NCBI RefSeq assembly: GCF_020103755.1
Contig: NZ_JAHSQD010000016.1
Coordinates: 1-40,483 of the forward strand
Source of the DNA: Streptomyces sp. LS1784
GTDB lineage: Bacteria; Actinomycetota; Actinomycetes; Streptomycetales; Streptomycetaceae
Reading direction: 5' to 3'
Length of the DNA stretch: 40,483 bases
The notes beneath the pieces were generated by a model. The model searched no databases and was not told where the DNA came from. It saw only the letters and a program-made list of their open reading frames with translations. Shown here piece by piece: positions 1-7,047 of the stretch (positions are counted from its first letter, which is position 1; each line of letters opens with the position of its first letter). Made by a program: the position numbers and the translations under genes.

Positions 1-911
1 GCCGCGCCGGCGGACTGCTTGTCCGCCTGGCCGAGCGCCTTAACGGCGGCACCGATGCCGGAGAAGGCGGCCAGCAGGGTGCCCAGGCCCTGGACGGCGG
101 CGCCCGCCGCCCCGGGAAGGGCACCGAGCAGCCCGACCGCGGGCGCGGCTGCCGCACCCATCGCGAAGAGCCCGGCGGCAACCTGGGTGAGGGCCTGGCC
201 GAGGGCGAGCGCCCCGGAGGCCATCGCGGGCAGGCGAGCCAGCCCGGCGACGGTGGAGCCGAAGCCCTCGGCAGCCTGGAGGAACCCCCCGGAGTCACCA
301 CCGCCGCCGGCGGAGCCCCGGGCGTTGAGGGGGACGTCGACCGGCCGGGACGCGAGCGTGCGGAACGCCGCGAGGCGGGTGGTCGCGGCGGCGGTGTCGA
401 CGTCGACCCGCACGCGTACCGACAGGCCGGTCAGCGCTTCCTTGACGCGGGCGCGCAGCCCGGCCGTCTCGACGTCCAGGTCGAGCTTGACGGTGGCGGC
501 GGCAGCCTCGGCGGCGATCCGGACGCGCTGGCGCAGGTTGCCGGTGTCGAGGCCGACCCCGACGCGCACGTACGCGGCGCGGGCTGTCGCCGCCCGCACC
601 TTCTCCGCCAGCCCGGATGTGTCCGGGTCGACGGCGACCTTGATGCGGGCGCGGGCGGCCTGCGTGGCCGCCTGGACGCGCTGGCGCAGCCCGGCAAGGT
701 CGACGTCGACCGTGACCTTGATCCGGGCGCGGGTGGCCTGCGCGGCGGCTTCGACGCGCTCGCGCAGCCCGGAGGCATCCGGGTCCAACCGGACCTTGGC
801 CCGCAGGTTGCGCACCGCCGCGTCGACACGGGCCTTCGCGTCCGTCGCGAACCCCGACGAGTCGGCGACGACCTCGACGACGAGGCGACCGGAGTCGATC
901 TCCTCAGCCAC
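1..911 (-). CDS. Tape measure protein, N-terminal 303 residues (runs off left edge)
   Basis: The visible part reads as the start of a phage tape measure protein, which sets tail length and occupies the tail lumen. The GTG start at 911 has GGAAAGG about 10 nt upstream and overlaps the stop of the frameshifted chaperone gene at 904-906, the usual arrangement for a G/GT-tape measure gene set. After a short beginning (MAEEIDSGRLVVEVVADSSG) come about five or six imperfect repeats of roughly 30-36 residues with the pattern D.D..GLR.RV..A...A.A.++V (about residues 22-185). A hydrophobic Ala/Gly/Leu-rich stretch follows (about 215-300), as in membrane-interacting parts of tape measures. Position after chaperones and major tail protein supports the call. 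The C-terminus, probably most of the protein, lies outside the window. Confidence 0.85.
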   Translation of the reverse strand, partial: MAEEIDSGRLVVEVVADSSGFATDAKARVDAAVRNLRAKVRLDPDASGLRERVEAAAQATRARIKVTVDVDLAGLRQRVQAATQAARARIKVAVDPDTSGLAEKVRAATARAAYVRVGVGLDTGNLRQRVRIAAEAAAATVKLDLDVETAGLRARVKEALTGLSVRVRVDVDTAAATTRLAAFRTLASRPVDVPLNARGSAGGGGDSGGFLQAAEGFGSTVAGLARLPAMASGALALGQALTQVAAGLFAMGAAAAPAVGLLGALPGAAGAAVQGLGTLLAAFSGIGAAVKALGQADKQSAGA

Positions 912-1766
912 GCCCGGCCGCCTTTCCGGTACGGCGCAGCACGGCGACAGCCCGGGCCATGCCCTGCCCGGCCTGCTCGTGCCCGCGGCCGGCCCTCAAA
1001 TAGGCCGGACGCGGCAGCTCGACCGGCCTGCGCAGGCGGTGCTCCGCCGCCAGTACCGACACCAGTTCGACCAGCTGCGCCAGCAGCTCCTGCGTCAGCC
1101 CCCAGCGGTCCGCGCCGACCTCTGCCCCGTCCCGGCGCAGCAGGGCCTCAGCAGGCAGCCCCCGCATCAGGGTCAGGAGGCGTCGAGTGCCGACGAATCC
1201 AGGGTCACCAGGCCGTCGCCAGACACCGCGGGCGTCGAGCCGGTAGTACCGCTGGAAGTCGGCTTCGAGGTCGTCCCAGCGCTCGAAAGCAACTCGGACG
1301 GCCCCATGAGTTCCCCCAGGCCCGCACCGCCCGGGAAGTACTTCGCCCAGACCGCGCGCACCAGCTCGAAGATGTCCGGGTGGCTGGGGCGCTGCTCCAT
1401 CAGCCGTGCGAACCCGTCCTCCCCGAGCAGACGGCGGCCCATCTCGGCGGCCGCGGCAAGCAGGTCGGACGGCAGCGACGGCTCCGAGCCGAGCACGTCC
1501 ACGATCAGGCTCGCGGCCTCGGTCTGCTGATCGCCCTGCGCCTGCGCGGCCTCCACCAGGGAACGCAGCAGCAGCGGCAGGTACGGGATGCCGACCAGCG
1601 GCTCCCACACTGCGAGCGGCAGCTCGGCCGGCAGCATCGCCACGGTGGCGCCGCCGAAGATCAGCGGCTCCTCGCCGACGGTGTACTCGGCCTTGGCCGC
1701 GCGGGCCTTCTCGGCAGCGGCGGCCAGACGGCGCTCACGGGCGGCGTCGAGGTCGATCCCGGCCAT
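904..1766 (-). CDS. Tail assembly chaperone, long form made by -1 frameshift (gpGT-like)
   Basis: The minus-strand reading frame one base back from 1173-1766 stays open from about 1608 down to a TGA at 904-906. It encodes a protein-like stretch after the shift region (FERWDDLEADFQRYYRLD and onward to a Leu-rich segment ending near the tape measure start). This is the classic G-T arrangement of tailed phages, in which a fraction of ribosomes slip -1. A run of five G (minus-strand GGGGGAA, plus 1311-1317), read in frame 0 as CTG GGG GAA, is the best slip candidate, although it is not a perfect X-XXY-YYZ heptamer. The extended product would be about 287 residues. The exact slip codon is inferred. 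Confidence 0.6.
1173..1766 (-). CDS. Tail assembly chaperone, short form (gpG-like)
   Basis: 197-residue protein immediately upstream of the tape measure gene, where siphoviruses encode the chaperone that coats the tape measure during tail assembly. The ATG at 1766 has GAGGAG 8 nt upstream. The N-terminus is a charged helix (MAGIDLDAARERRL), followed by an acidic-hydrophobic body (about 35-150) and a low-complexity Ser/Thr-rich tail read in frame 0 past the likely shift point. The assignment rests on position, size and the overlapping alternative frame (see 904-1766), not on a diagnostic motif. A promoter-like motif lies 38 nt upstream of the start, so this gene begins its own transcription unit. 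Confidence 0.7.
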   Translation of the reverse strand: MAGIDLDAARERRLAAAAEKARAAKAEYTVGEEPLIFGGATVAMLPAELPLAVWEPLVGIPYLPLLLRSLVEAAQAQGDQQTEAASLIVDVLGSEPSLPSDLLAAAAEMGRRLLGEDGFARLMEQRPSHPDIFELVRAVWAKYFPGGAGLGELMGPSELLSSAGTTSKPTSSGTTGSTPAVSGDGLVTLDSSALDAS

Positions 1767-1803
1767 GTCGGCTCCTCGGTCTGTCGGCAACGGATCGCCG
1801 CAG

Positions 1804-1832
1804 ACGGTAGGAGCCCGTCGCGCTAGCGTCGC
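1804..1832 (-). promoter_or_regulatory. Late-type promoter motif, copy for tail chaperones
   Basis: Minus strand GCGACG, 17 bp, TACCGT, with the -10-like box ending 38 nt before the ATG at 1766. It is preceded by CTCGGC and followed inside the spacer by CTA, matching the copies at 3873 and 24660. It is part of a set of similar boxes before phage genes. Confidence 0.6.
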
Positions 1833-1901
1833 GCCGAGGCTTTAGAGCCGAGAATCCTGATGTCCATTCAGATTTCTCAAGTCAGCATGAAGGGTCATGA
1901 G

Positions 1902-1931
1902 TTGAGTACGCCTAGGAACCTGTGCTACATA
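1902..1931 (+). promoter_or_regulatory. Possible promoter of the membrane protein gene at 1966
   Basis: TTGAGT, 18 bp, TACATA in a locally AT-richer stretch, ending about 35 nt before the ATG at 1966. Resemblance to a vegetative promoter only; no independent support. Confidence 0.3.
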
Positions 1932-1965
1932 CCATCTCTCACGTGACTGCACCTTGGGGACTTCC

Positions 1966-3099
1966 ATGACTTCTCAGCAGCCATCACCCCTCCCGCCTGG
2001 GGAGACCGGCCCCACCGCGTCCGGCACAGCGCCCGGACCTGGGTCGGGGGGAGGGGGCGGGCAGGCTCCGCCACCCCCGCCCAGCCCTGGGGCAGGAGAA
2101 GAAGCGGCGCAGGCCACTCCACCATCACCCAGCCCAAGGTGGTGGAGGAACGGCACGATCATGGCTCCGCTGATCGCGGCACTCGTCCCCACATTGATCT
2201 TCGGATCGATTCAAGCCTGGCAAACGACCCAGGGGAACGATTCAAATAAACGGAGCGCGGACGCCGCAAGTGCGGGCGAGCAGCGAGAAAAGCAGAAGGA
2301 CGCCGAGGAGAAGGAGACCGCCGCCGGCCGGCCGGTCTCAATTACCATGGGATCGCCCGACTACTTGGCGGTCAACTATGCCATTCCCGGCCGGACGTAC
2401 GATCTCGGCGACCTGGCGAAACGAACAGACTCGTTCGGCGATTGGCTAACGAAAAATAAGGCTCGCCCCATCAGCCTATATGCCATCAGGTTCACGATCA
2501 GGGCGCTTCGCGATGAAACTGCGATCATTCAGAATTTCAAGCTGAGAGACCGCGACTGCCCGAACGAGGTGGCCACAAGCGTCGAAGAGGTGATCAACCG
2601 TCCCAGAACCTTCGCCGGAACCCTCGTCTACCCTCCGCCAATCGGTGGATCGGGCGAGGACATCAAGCGCACCGTCATCGGTTTCGAGGTGAGCCAGTAC
2701 GACGAAGCTGCAAGAAGCCTCTGGAGTGGCTATCCGAAACCCGGGAAGGTCTCAGGTGGAAAACCAACTGAGATCATGTTCGGCAAGCGCTTCACTGAGC
2801 GCCCGGTCGTCTTGAACAAGAAGGATGCGCGCACCTTCGACGTATTCTTCGCCGCGAAACTGGACTGCACGTTCTCTCTCGAGGTGAACGTCACCAGCGG
2901 TAATGACGATCTCTGGATTCCAATTAACGCCGGGGCGCGAGGAGAAAGTGAAGGCTCGATCGCAGCAGCGGAGGAACCCTACGACACACTCGTCAGGCCT
3001 AAGAGCGACGGTACAGCGATGGAACTCGGGAACCCTCTACGAGAGGGAGGGGTTCCTGGGCTGAGCATCACCGCCGACGACATCTCTCCCGGCTCGTAG
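1966..3099 (+). CDS. Membrane-anchored protein with Pro/Gly-rich N-terminus, unknown function
   Basis: 377 residues. Start chosen at the ATG at 1966; an in-frame TTG at 1954 is possible but less convincing. Residues 1-60 are Pro/Gly/Ser-rich with a GGGGG run and a PPPPP run. A single hydrophobic segment (about 64-84, APLIAALVPTLIFGSIQAW) is a likely membrane anchor, followed by a short Lys/Glu-rich coiled stretch and a folded-looking domain of about 260 residues. Topology (C-terminal domain outside) is inferred. The gene lies on the opposite strand to the phage tail genes on both sides, its codon use is visibly less GC-rich (AAT, AAA, ATT and TTC-rich stretches), and it ends at a strong hairpin, all of which suggest an inserted cargo gene. 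I do not recognise the family. Confidence 0.75.
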   Translation: MTSQQPSPLPPGETGPTASGTAPGPGSGGGGGQAPPPPPSPGAGEEAAQATPPSPSPRWWRNGTIMAPLIAALVPTLIFGSIQAWQTTQGNDSNKRSADAASAGEQREKQKDAEEKETAAGRPVSITMGSPDYLAVNYAIPGRTYDLGDLAKRTDSFGDWLTKNKARPISLYAIRFTIRALRDETAIIQNFKLRDRDCPNEVATSVEEVINRPRTFAGTLVYPPPIGGSGEDIKRTVIGFEVSQYDEAARSLWSGYPKPGKVSGGKPTEIMFGKRFTERPVVLNKKDARTFDVFFAAKLDCTFSLEVNVTSGNDDLWIPINAGARGESEGSIAAAEEPYDTLVRPKSDGTAMELGNPLREGGVPGLSITADDISPGS

Positions 3100-3122
3100 G
3101 AAAGGAGTTGGGCCTGTCCACG

Positions 3123-3158
3123 GCGATGCCCCGGCCGAAGGGGAGGCCGGGGCATCGC
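3123..3158 (+). terminator. Rho-independent-like hairpin after the 1966-3099 gene
   Basis: Perfect 14-bp stem (GCGATGCCCCGGCC with its complement) and an 8-nt loop, starting 24 nt after the stop codon. No U-tract, as is common in Streptomyces. It separates the plus-strand gene from the convergent tail gene ending at 3264. Confidence 0.75.
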
Positions 3159-3263
3159 GGGATCGGGCGACCCCAGGGGGGAGAGGGCTGCCCGACGTGA
3201 TCCACAGTAGGTGCACGGGCCGCGAATGGGCACAGCCCCAAAACGGTTACTGACGAGGGAGGT

Positions 3264-3833
3264 TCACGGCGCCGCCGGGGTGAAGCCCGGGTCGTCGGTC
3301 AGGTCGTACCACGGGTCGACGGTATCCCCGCCGATCACCTTCAGCTCCAGCGGCAGGGTCGACTCCGCGTCGTTGGGGAACTTCTGGTTCACCGAGGCGA
3401 CCTGCTCGCACAGCGGCACGATCCGCCGGTAGTGCTTCGCGCCGTCGACCAGCTCGACCACCGCCGCGAACTGCTTGCGCCCGCCCACCTTCGGCGGGTT
3501 GAACCGGTAGAAGGACTTGCCGCCCTGAGCGACGCTCGTGACCTCGCCGCCGCCGTACACCGCAACGATGTTGCCGGCGTTCCACTCCTGGAGCTCGACC
3601 TTGACAGTCGCGGCATCCTCGGTCTGGATGGTGCGGGCCGCGTACCGCAGCTGATGGCTCCGCAGCTCCTCGAACTTCGGGTCGGTGTTCCACTCCAGGC
3701 TGCCCGGCTTGAACAGCCCGGCCTCCTTCCACCCGGACGGCATCGCCGCCACCGGGTCCGTGGGCGCGACCGTACCCGGCGCCGCCAGGTACAGACGGGC
3801 CATCTGCGCAACGAACATGCTCTCCGCGGGCAC
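3264..3833 (-). CDS. Major tail (tube) protein
   Basis: 189 residues. The GTG at 3833 is preceded by GAGGAGG at ideal spacing, so it is preferred over the ATG at 3818. The beginning (MFVAQMARLYLAAPGT after four residues) and the following mixed beta-type sequence with many aromatic and charged residues (LEWNTDPKFEELRSHQLRYA, FYRFNPPKVGGRKQFAAVVE) fit phage tail tube proteins. Its place between the tail terminator gene and the tail chaperones is exactly where siphoviruses put the tube gene. A promoter-like motif sits 40 nt upstream. No catalytic motif is expected. The call rests on synteny and general sequence character. Confidence 0.72.
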   Translation of the reverse strand: MPAESMFVAQMARLYLAAPGTVAPTDPVAAMPSGWKEAGLFKPGSLEWNTDPKFEELRSHQLRYAARTIQTEDAATVKVELQEWNAGNIVAVYGGGEVTSVAQGGKSFYRFNPPKVGGRKQFAAVVELVDGAKHYRRIVPLCEQVASVNQKFPNDAESTLPLELKVIGGDTVDPWYDLTDDPGFTPAAP

Positions 3834-3872
3834 GACCGGCCTCCTCAACGCGGACCGCCAGAAACGAGCCGG

Positions 3873-3902
3873 ACCGTAGGCCGCGCCGAGCAGTAGCGTC
3901 GC
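3873..3902 (-). promoter_or_regulatory. Late-type promoter motif, copy for major tail protein
   Basis: Minus strand GCGACG, 18 bp, TACGGT, ending 40 nt before the GTG at 3833; the spacer starts with CTA as in the copies at 1804 and 24660. Confidence 0.6.
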
Positions 3903-3950
3903 GCCGTCACCGCGCGTGGGGCTGTCGCACAACTCGCGCAATTTCCCCCA

Positions 3951-4379
3951 TCACCCGGTCGGCGGGTGCGCGGTGACGGCAACCACGGCGACGTACCGGG
4001 CCTGGCCGGTCGGCTCCGGCAGCCACCCGCCAGCCGACAGCGCCCGCACTGCTGTGACCACCGGCCGCCCCGGCACAGCGGACTGCTCAGCCAGCTCGTG
4101 CAGGGCCTTGATCGCGGTGGCGAACCCCCGGCGCAGCAGAGGACGGGGCGTCGACCGGTCCAGGTCGCCGAGCGCCTCCACCTGAAGGTGGAAGGTGGCG
4201 GTCCAGCGCCAGCCCGGCACAGAGCCCCCGGGAATCTGGGTGATGCGGATGCGGGGGTAGGGCGGGGTGTTGCGGGCCCCGACCCGGCCGGGCCCGCCGA
4301 GCGCCTTCGTCAGCTCGGCGTGCCCGGACAGCCAGGCGACAGCCAGTTCCTCGGGGTCGAGGGCGGCCAGGTCACCCAC
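3951..4379 (-). CDS. Tail terminator / tail completion protein (gpU-like)
   Basis: 142 residues; GTG start at 4379 overlapping the previous gene by 8 nt (GTGGGTGA), so translation is probably coupled. The sequence has the size and alternating pattern of tail terminator proteins: an N-terminal helix (DLAALDPEELAVAWLSGH), then beta-rich segments with IRITQIPGG and a Trp-rich strand (GWRWTATFHLQVEALGD), a helix and a final strand. Such proteins form the ring that closes the head-proximal end of the tail. Location between the HK97 gp10-like gene and the major tail protein supports this. Homology is inferred from synteny. Confidence 0.62.
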   Translation of the reverse strand: MGDLAALDPEELAVAWLSGHAELTKALGGPGRVGARNTPPYPRIRITQIPGGSVPGWRWTATFHLQVEALGDLDRSTPRPLLRRGFATAIKALHELAEQSAVPGRPVVTAVRALSAGGWLPEPTGQARYVAVVAVTAHPPTG

Positions 4380-4620
4380 TCGCCAGCCCTGCCGCCTTGT
4401 TCGCCGTCGGCTTGGCCATGGCCGGCTTGCTCTCCGCCGGCGCGAGGGCCTTGGCGACCGCGGCCGAGTCGGCGGGGTCCACGTCGGCGACGTACCCGGC
4501 GCCGATCAGCTGCTGGGCCTCGTAGTGCGGGACCTCGATCTCGTCGCCGGGCAGCAGCTGCTCGCCGCCCCGGGTGAGGTGATGGGCGAGGACGATCCGG
4601 ACGCTGTCGGGCTGGGCCAT
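4372..4620 (-). CDS. Small phage structural-region protein, unknown role
   Basis: 82 residues with an ATG start at 4620. Residues 1-55 look folded (SVRIVLAHHLTRGGEQLLPG, then a helix and GYVADVDP); the rest is an Ala/Lys/Pro-rich tail (about 60-82). Short proteins of this kind, with a basic Ala/Pro-rich tail, are common near capsid and head-tail genes of actinophages and are sometimes described as head fibre-like, but I cannot assign a role. The N-terminal pattern (charged strand, PGDEIEV, HYEAQQLIGAGY) suggests a small beta-barrel. It overlaps the downstream tail terminator gene, so the two are likely co-translated. Confidence 0.6.
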   Translation of the reverse strand: MAQPDSVRIVLAHHLTRGGEQLLPGDEIEVPHYEAQQLIGAGYVADVDPADSAAVAKALAPAESKPAMAKPTANKAAGLASG

Positions 4621-4686
4621 GGCGGTTCCTTCGTGCGGGAGTGGGTGACCGGCGAAGGAAAGCAGGGCGCGACCGCTACCGTCCGC

Positions 4687-4731
4687 CCCGCCGCACCGGA
4701 CCTTGCGCTGGCCCAGGTACGGTGCGGCGGG
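4687..4731 (-). terminator. Hairpin directly after the HK97 gp10-like gene
   Basis: Perfect 12-bp inverted repeat (CCCGCCGCACCG and complement) separated by 21 nt, starting at the base after the stop of the 4732-5202 gene. It may terminate or attenuate transcription entering the 4620 gene. Confidence 0.5.
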
Positions 4732-5202
4732 TCAGCGGTGCCGGGCGGCGACCTGGGAGGCGGCACCGCTCATGAAGTGCGTGCCGTCGCCGTGCGCGAA
4801 CTCCGCCTCGGCAGCACGCGGGAAGTCGCAGACGACTTCCGCCCGGGTACGCGTGCCGTCGATGGCGGCCTTGCCCGCCGAGATCGTCGCGGCGACGGCT
4901 TCCGGGTCCTCGGTGACCGTGCACCGGCACCCCGCGGTCTCCTCCACCGGGCCGTCGGGGTCGCGGGGGCCAGAGAGGGTGGTGTTGCCCACCGAGAACG
5001 GCAACGGCGCCGGTACGGTCTGGCCGTCGGCGGCCTGGTGGCTGGGGCGCGCGCGGCCATCTTCCTGGGTGTGCCAGGTCTTGGCCGCCGGGGCTCGCCG
5101 CCGGGCCTCCTCCTCGACTTCCCAGGCCAGGCGCTGGGTGTGTCGCAGCATCAGCGGGGCGAGGCGGCGGGCGATGTCGGAGGGCAGTTCGAGGTGCGCC
5201 AT
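4732..5202 (-). CDS. HK97 gp10-like head-tail protein carrying a MuF-like motif
   Basis: 156 residues; ATG at 5202 overlaps the TGA of the upstream gene (TGATG) and has GGAAGGA upstream. The first 40 residues, with a helix ending in EVEEEARRRAP, resemble HK97 gp10/tail-completion proteins that sit at the head-tail junction. Residues about 43-95 then carry the hallmark of Mu gpF minor head proteins: WHTQEDGRARPSHQAADGQ, a hydrophobic strand, and a terminal CRC. The same hallmark occurs at the C-terminus of the portal protein in this window. A MuF-like segment in a gp10-position gene is unusual. Alternative: a diverged minor head protein rather than a fusion. Confidence 0.55.
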   Translation of the reverse strand: MAHLELPSDIARRLAPLMLRHTQRLAWEVEEEARRRAPAAKTWHTQEDGRARPSHQAADGQTVPAPLPFSVGNTTLSGPRDPDGPVEETAGCRCTVTEDPEAVAATISAGKAAIDGTRTRAEVVCDFPRAAEAEFAHGDGTHFMSGAASQVAARHR

Positions 5203-5543
5203 CACGGGTGTCCTTCCGGCCGGGTGCCGTCCAGGACACGGGCGCGTGCCTTGATCCGCACGTAGGCCAGCGCCGGGTCGTCGGTGTTCGCCAACTGGTC
5301 GGCCGCGAGGACGGTCCACTCGGCTCCGGTGGACGGCTCCACCACGACGTCACCGACCAGCAGGGTGCCGGCCTGCGCGTCCAGGGCCAGGTGCCACGTG
5401 CCGTCGGGCTGCGGCACGGCACGGCCTGGCCACCGTCCCCGCAGCGGGCCGAGCGGCCCGGTCACCTCCGCGCCGTGCGCGTCCAGGACGGGCACGCCGC
5501 GCGTGCGGACACCGAGCTGCCGGTCGGCCAGCAGGACCGCCAT
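5202..5543 (-). CDS. Head-tail adaptor / head closure protein
   Basis: 113 residues. ATG at 5543 overlaps the upstream stop (TGATG), and its own TGA overlaps the next ATG at 5202, so four head-tail genes are translationally chained. Sequence is beta-rich with a duplicated look (GRWPGRAVPQPDGTWHLALD, then GDVVVEPSTGAEWTVLAADQ), typical of small stopper/closure proteins (SPP1 gp16 / HK97 gp7 type). Located second after the connector, as expected for the closure ring. Family assignment is by position and fold pattern. Confidence 0.58.
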   Translation of the reverse strand: MAVLLADRQLGVRTRGVPVLDAHGAEVTGPLGPLRGRWPGRAVPQPDGTWHLALDAQAGTLLVGDVVVEPSTGAEWTVLAADQLANTDDPALAYVRIKARARVLDGTRPEGHP

Positions 5544-6142
5544 CAGAGCCCACCCGAGCCGAAGTGTCCGGGGATCGTGAGCCCGGGCGGGTTCGGCCTC
5601 GTCGGGGCCTGGTAGACCCGGCGGCCGCGCAGCCGCCACCGGTCGGTCGTGGCGAGGTCCGGCGGCGCGAGCATCACCGGCGGCTCGGCCGCAGTGTCGT
5701 AGGTGACCGACTGGCCCTCCACGGAGGCGGAGGCGACGCGACGCTGGCGTGCGGGCGCGTCCGCCAGCAACGGGTGGTGGCACGCTGTCGCGCGGACCCA
5801 CAGGCGCAGCGGGGCGGTCTGCGGGTCCGCGCGGGCGTCGATGCCGGCGGTGTAGGTGACGGTGTACGTCGGCGTGCCGAAGGGGGCCGACGTTGTGCCC
5901 GTGTCCAGGACTGCGGAGATGACCGCGATGAGGGGGCCGTGGCTGAGCACCCAGCCGTCCGCCCCGGCCCGGACACCGCTCTCGGTGTACTGCGCGGGCA
6001 GCAGCGGCCGGCCGAGGTGCGCGGTCAGGGTGTCCTGGGCGTCCTCGACGGCGATCTCGATGCGCTGCCGTACCGGGTCGCCGAGGGGGGTGGGGTAGCC
6101 GAGGCGGCGGGCGACGTCCTCGGCTGTCACGATCAGCTCCAC
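5543..6142 (-). CDS. Head-tail connector protein (gp6/gp15-like adaptor)
   Basis: 199 residues; GTG at 6142 with GAGGAGG 6 nt upstream. The N-terminal sequence (TAEDVARRLGYPTPLGD, then RIEIAVEDAQDTLTAHLGRP) is the helical start characteristic of phage head-tail connectors that dock on the portal ring. A beta segment (about 75-105) with YTVTYTAGID follows, then a helix and a C-terminal beta portion with PPVMLAPPDL. This is the first gene of the chained head-tail block and has the promoter-like motif 37 nt upstream. The upstream neighbour in an ordinary phage would be the capsid gene, which here lies 17 kb away beyond accessory DNA. Confidence 0.75.
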   Translation of the reverse strand: MELIVTAEDVARRLGYPTPLGDPVRQRIEIAVEDAQDTLTAHLGRPLLPAQYTESGVRAGADGWVLSHGPLIAVISAVLDTGTTSAPFGTPTYTVTYTAGIDARADPQTAPLRLWVRATACHHPLLADAPARQRRVASASVEGQSVTYDTAAEPPVMLAPPDLATTDRWRLRGRRVYQAPTRPNPPGLTIPGHFGSGGL

Positions 6143-6178
6143 CGTCGTCCTCCTCGTGCTGCTGGGTGGCGAGGAGGG

Positions 6179-6208
6179 ACGGTAGGTGGCGGCCGGGGGT
6201 CTTGTCGC
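6179..6208 (-). promoter_or_regulatory. Late-type promoter motif, copy for head-tail connector block
   Basis: Minus strand GCGACA, 18 bp, TACCGT, ending 37 nt before the GTG at 6142. It lies between the last accessory gene (stop at 6235) and the first connector gene. Confidence 0.6.
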
Positions 6209-6234
6209 TCCGGGCCGCCACCACCATTGTCCGG

Positions 6235-7047
6235 CTACCGGTCGGTGAGGGCCGTCTGCGGCCCTCCAGCCGGGGGCGCTACTGGAAGAGGGGGCTTCGG
6301 CACGTCGCACCGGGGCACGCCCGGCACGTTGATGATGCCGAGGACCGCTGCGATCAGGAGGGCGTGGTGGCTGTTCTTGGCGCAGAGATCAGCGCGCGCG
6401 GTGAGCAGGAGGTACTGGGCTTGGGCATAGCGGATCCCAAGTTTCGCGGCGGCTTTCTCCTGGCTCATGTTGCAGGCGAGGAGGGTCAGCAGGGCGGCGG
6501 TGTGGGCGGAGAGAGACACCTCGCCCCAGGCAAGCTCGCTGGGTACGACCTGCTCAGGCCGCACGTAGCCGCGTGCGAGCACGGCGAACATGGTCTGGAG
6601 CCGGCTCTTCATCCGCAAACCGGTGCTGATCCGGTGGTAGACGTGTTTCACCTGCTTCGCATTGGTGCAGTCCAGCTCGCCGAGTTCCTCGTACGACATG
6701 CCGTTCATGTAGCCGATCAGAAGCTTCACCTCGTGGCTCGTCAGTTCCGGTCGCGGTCCCGAGGCCACGTCGAGAGCTTCGAGCAGGTTTCCGCCCCACT
6801 CCAGCGCGGCCTTGGTGTCGTCGCCTCCCTCGAACGGTCGGCGGGGAGTCCGCTTCCCCACCCGCGGTGCCTCGGCCTGGAGCAGCGCCTGCGTTGCCCT
6901 CGCACGGCGCAGCCGCTGTATCCACCGGCCCCGGACCTGGCCGGGACGGTGACGCAGAACGCTCCTCACCGCTCGGCCACCAGATCGCATCGCAGGGCCG
7001 GGGCGCGGCCCACCTGCGTCTGTCCCGCCAGCCTGGCGCTCGCTCAC
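6235..7047 (-). CDS. Regulator with two LuxR-like helix-turn-helix domains
   Basis: 270 residues; GTG at 7047 overlaps the stop of the TPR gene upstream (GTGA), so the two are coupled. After a basic, probably disordered N-terminus (1-95), one HTH-like domain starts at LTSHEVKLLIGYMNGMSYEE (about 100-155), with a recognition-helix-like AKQVKHVYHRIS. A second starts at LSAHTAALLTLLACNMSQEK (about 180-235), with a helix around QAQYLLLTARADL. Both follow the LuxR/GerE pattern (LT..E...L......S...IA..L..S...V..H...). There is no receiver or ligand domain. The C-terminus is Pro-rich. Likely a DNA-binding regulator working with the TPR protein. It has the same double-HTH layout as the protein at 14946-15527. 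Confidence 0.65.
   Translation of the reverse strand: MSERQAGGTDAGGPRPGPAMRSGGRAVRSVLRHRPGQVRGRWIQRLRRARATQALLQAEAPRVGKRTPRRPFEGGDDTKAALEWGGNLLEALDVASGPRPELTSHEVKLLIGYMNGMSYEELGELDCTNAKQVKHVYHRISTGLRMKSRLQTMFAVLARGYVRPEQVVPSELAWGEVSLSAHTAALLTLLACNMSQEKAAAKLGIRYAQAQYLLLTARADLCAKNSHHALLIAAVLGIINVPGVPRCDVPKPPLPVAPPAGGPQTALTDR

Noticed and set aside
360..860. Possible CRISPR array or DNA satellite
   Set aside because: The repeats are imperfect, contiguous and in frame within a coding sequence; no unique spacers.
4667..4683. Additional late promoter motif on the plus strand
   Set aside because: GCGACC and TACCGT are only a few bases apart and face the wrong way.
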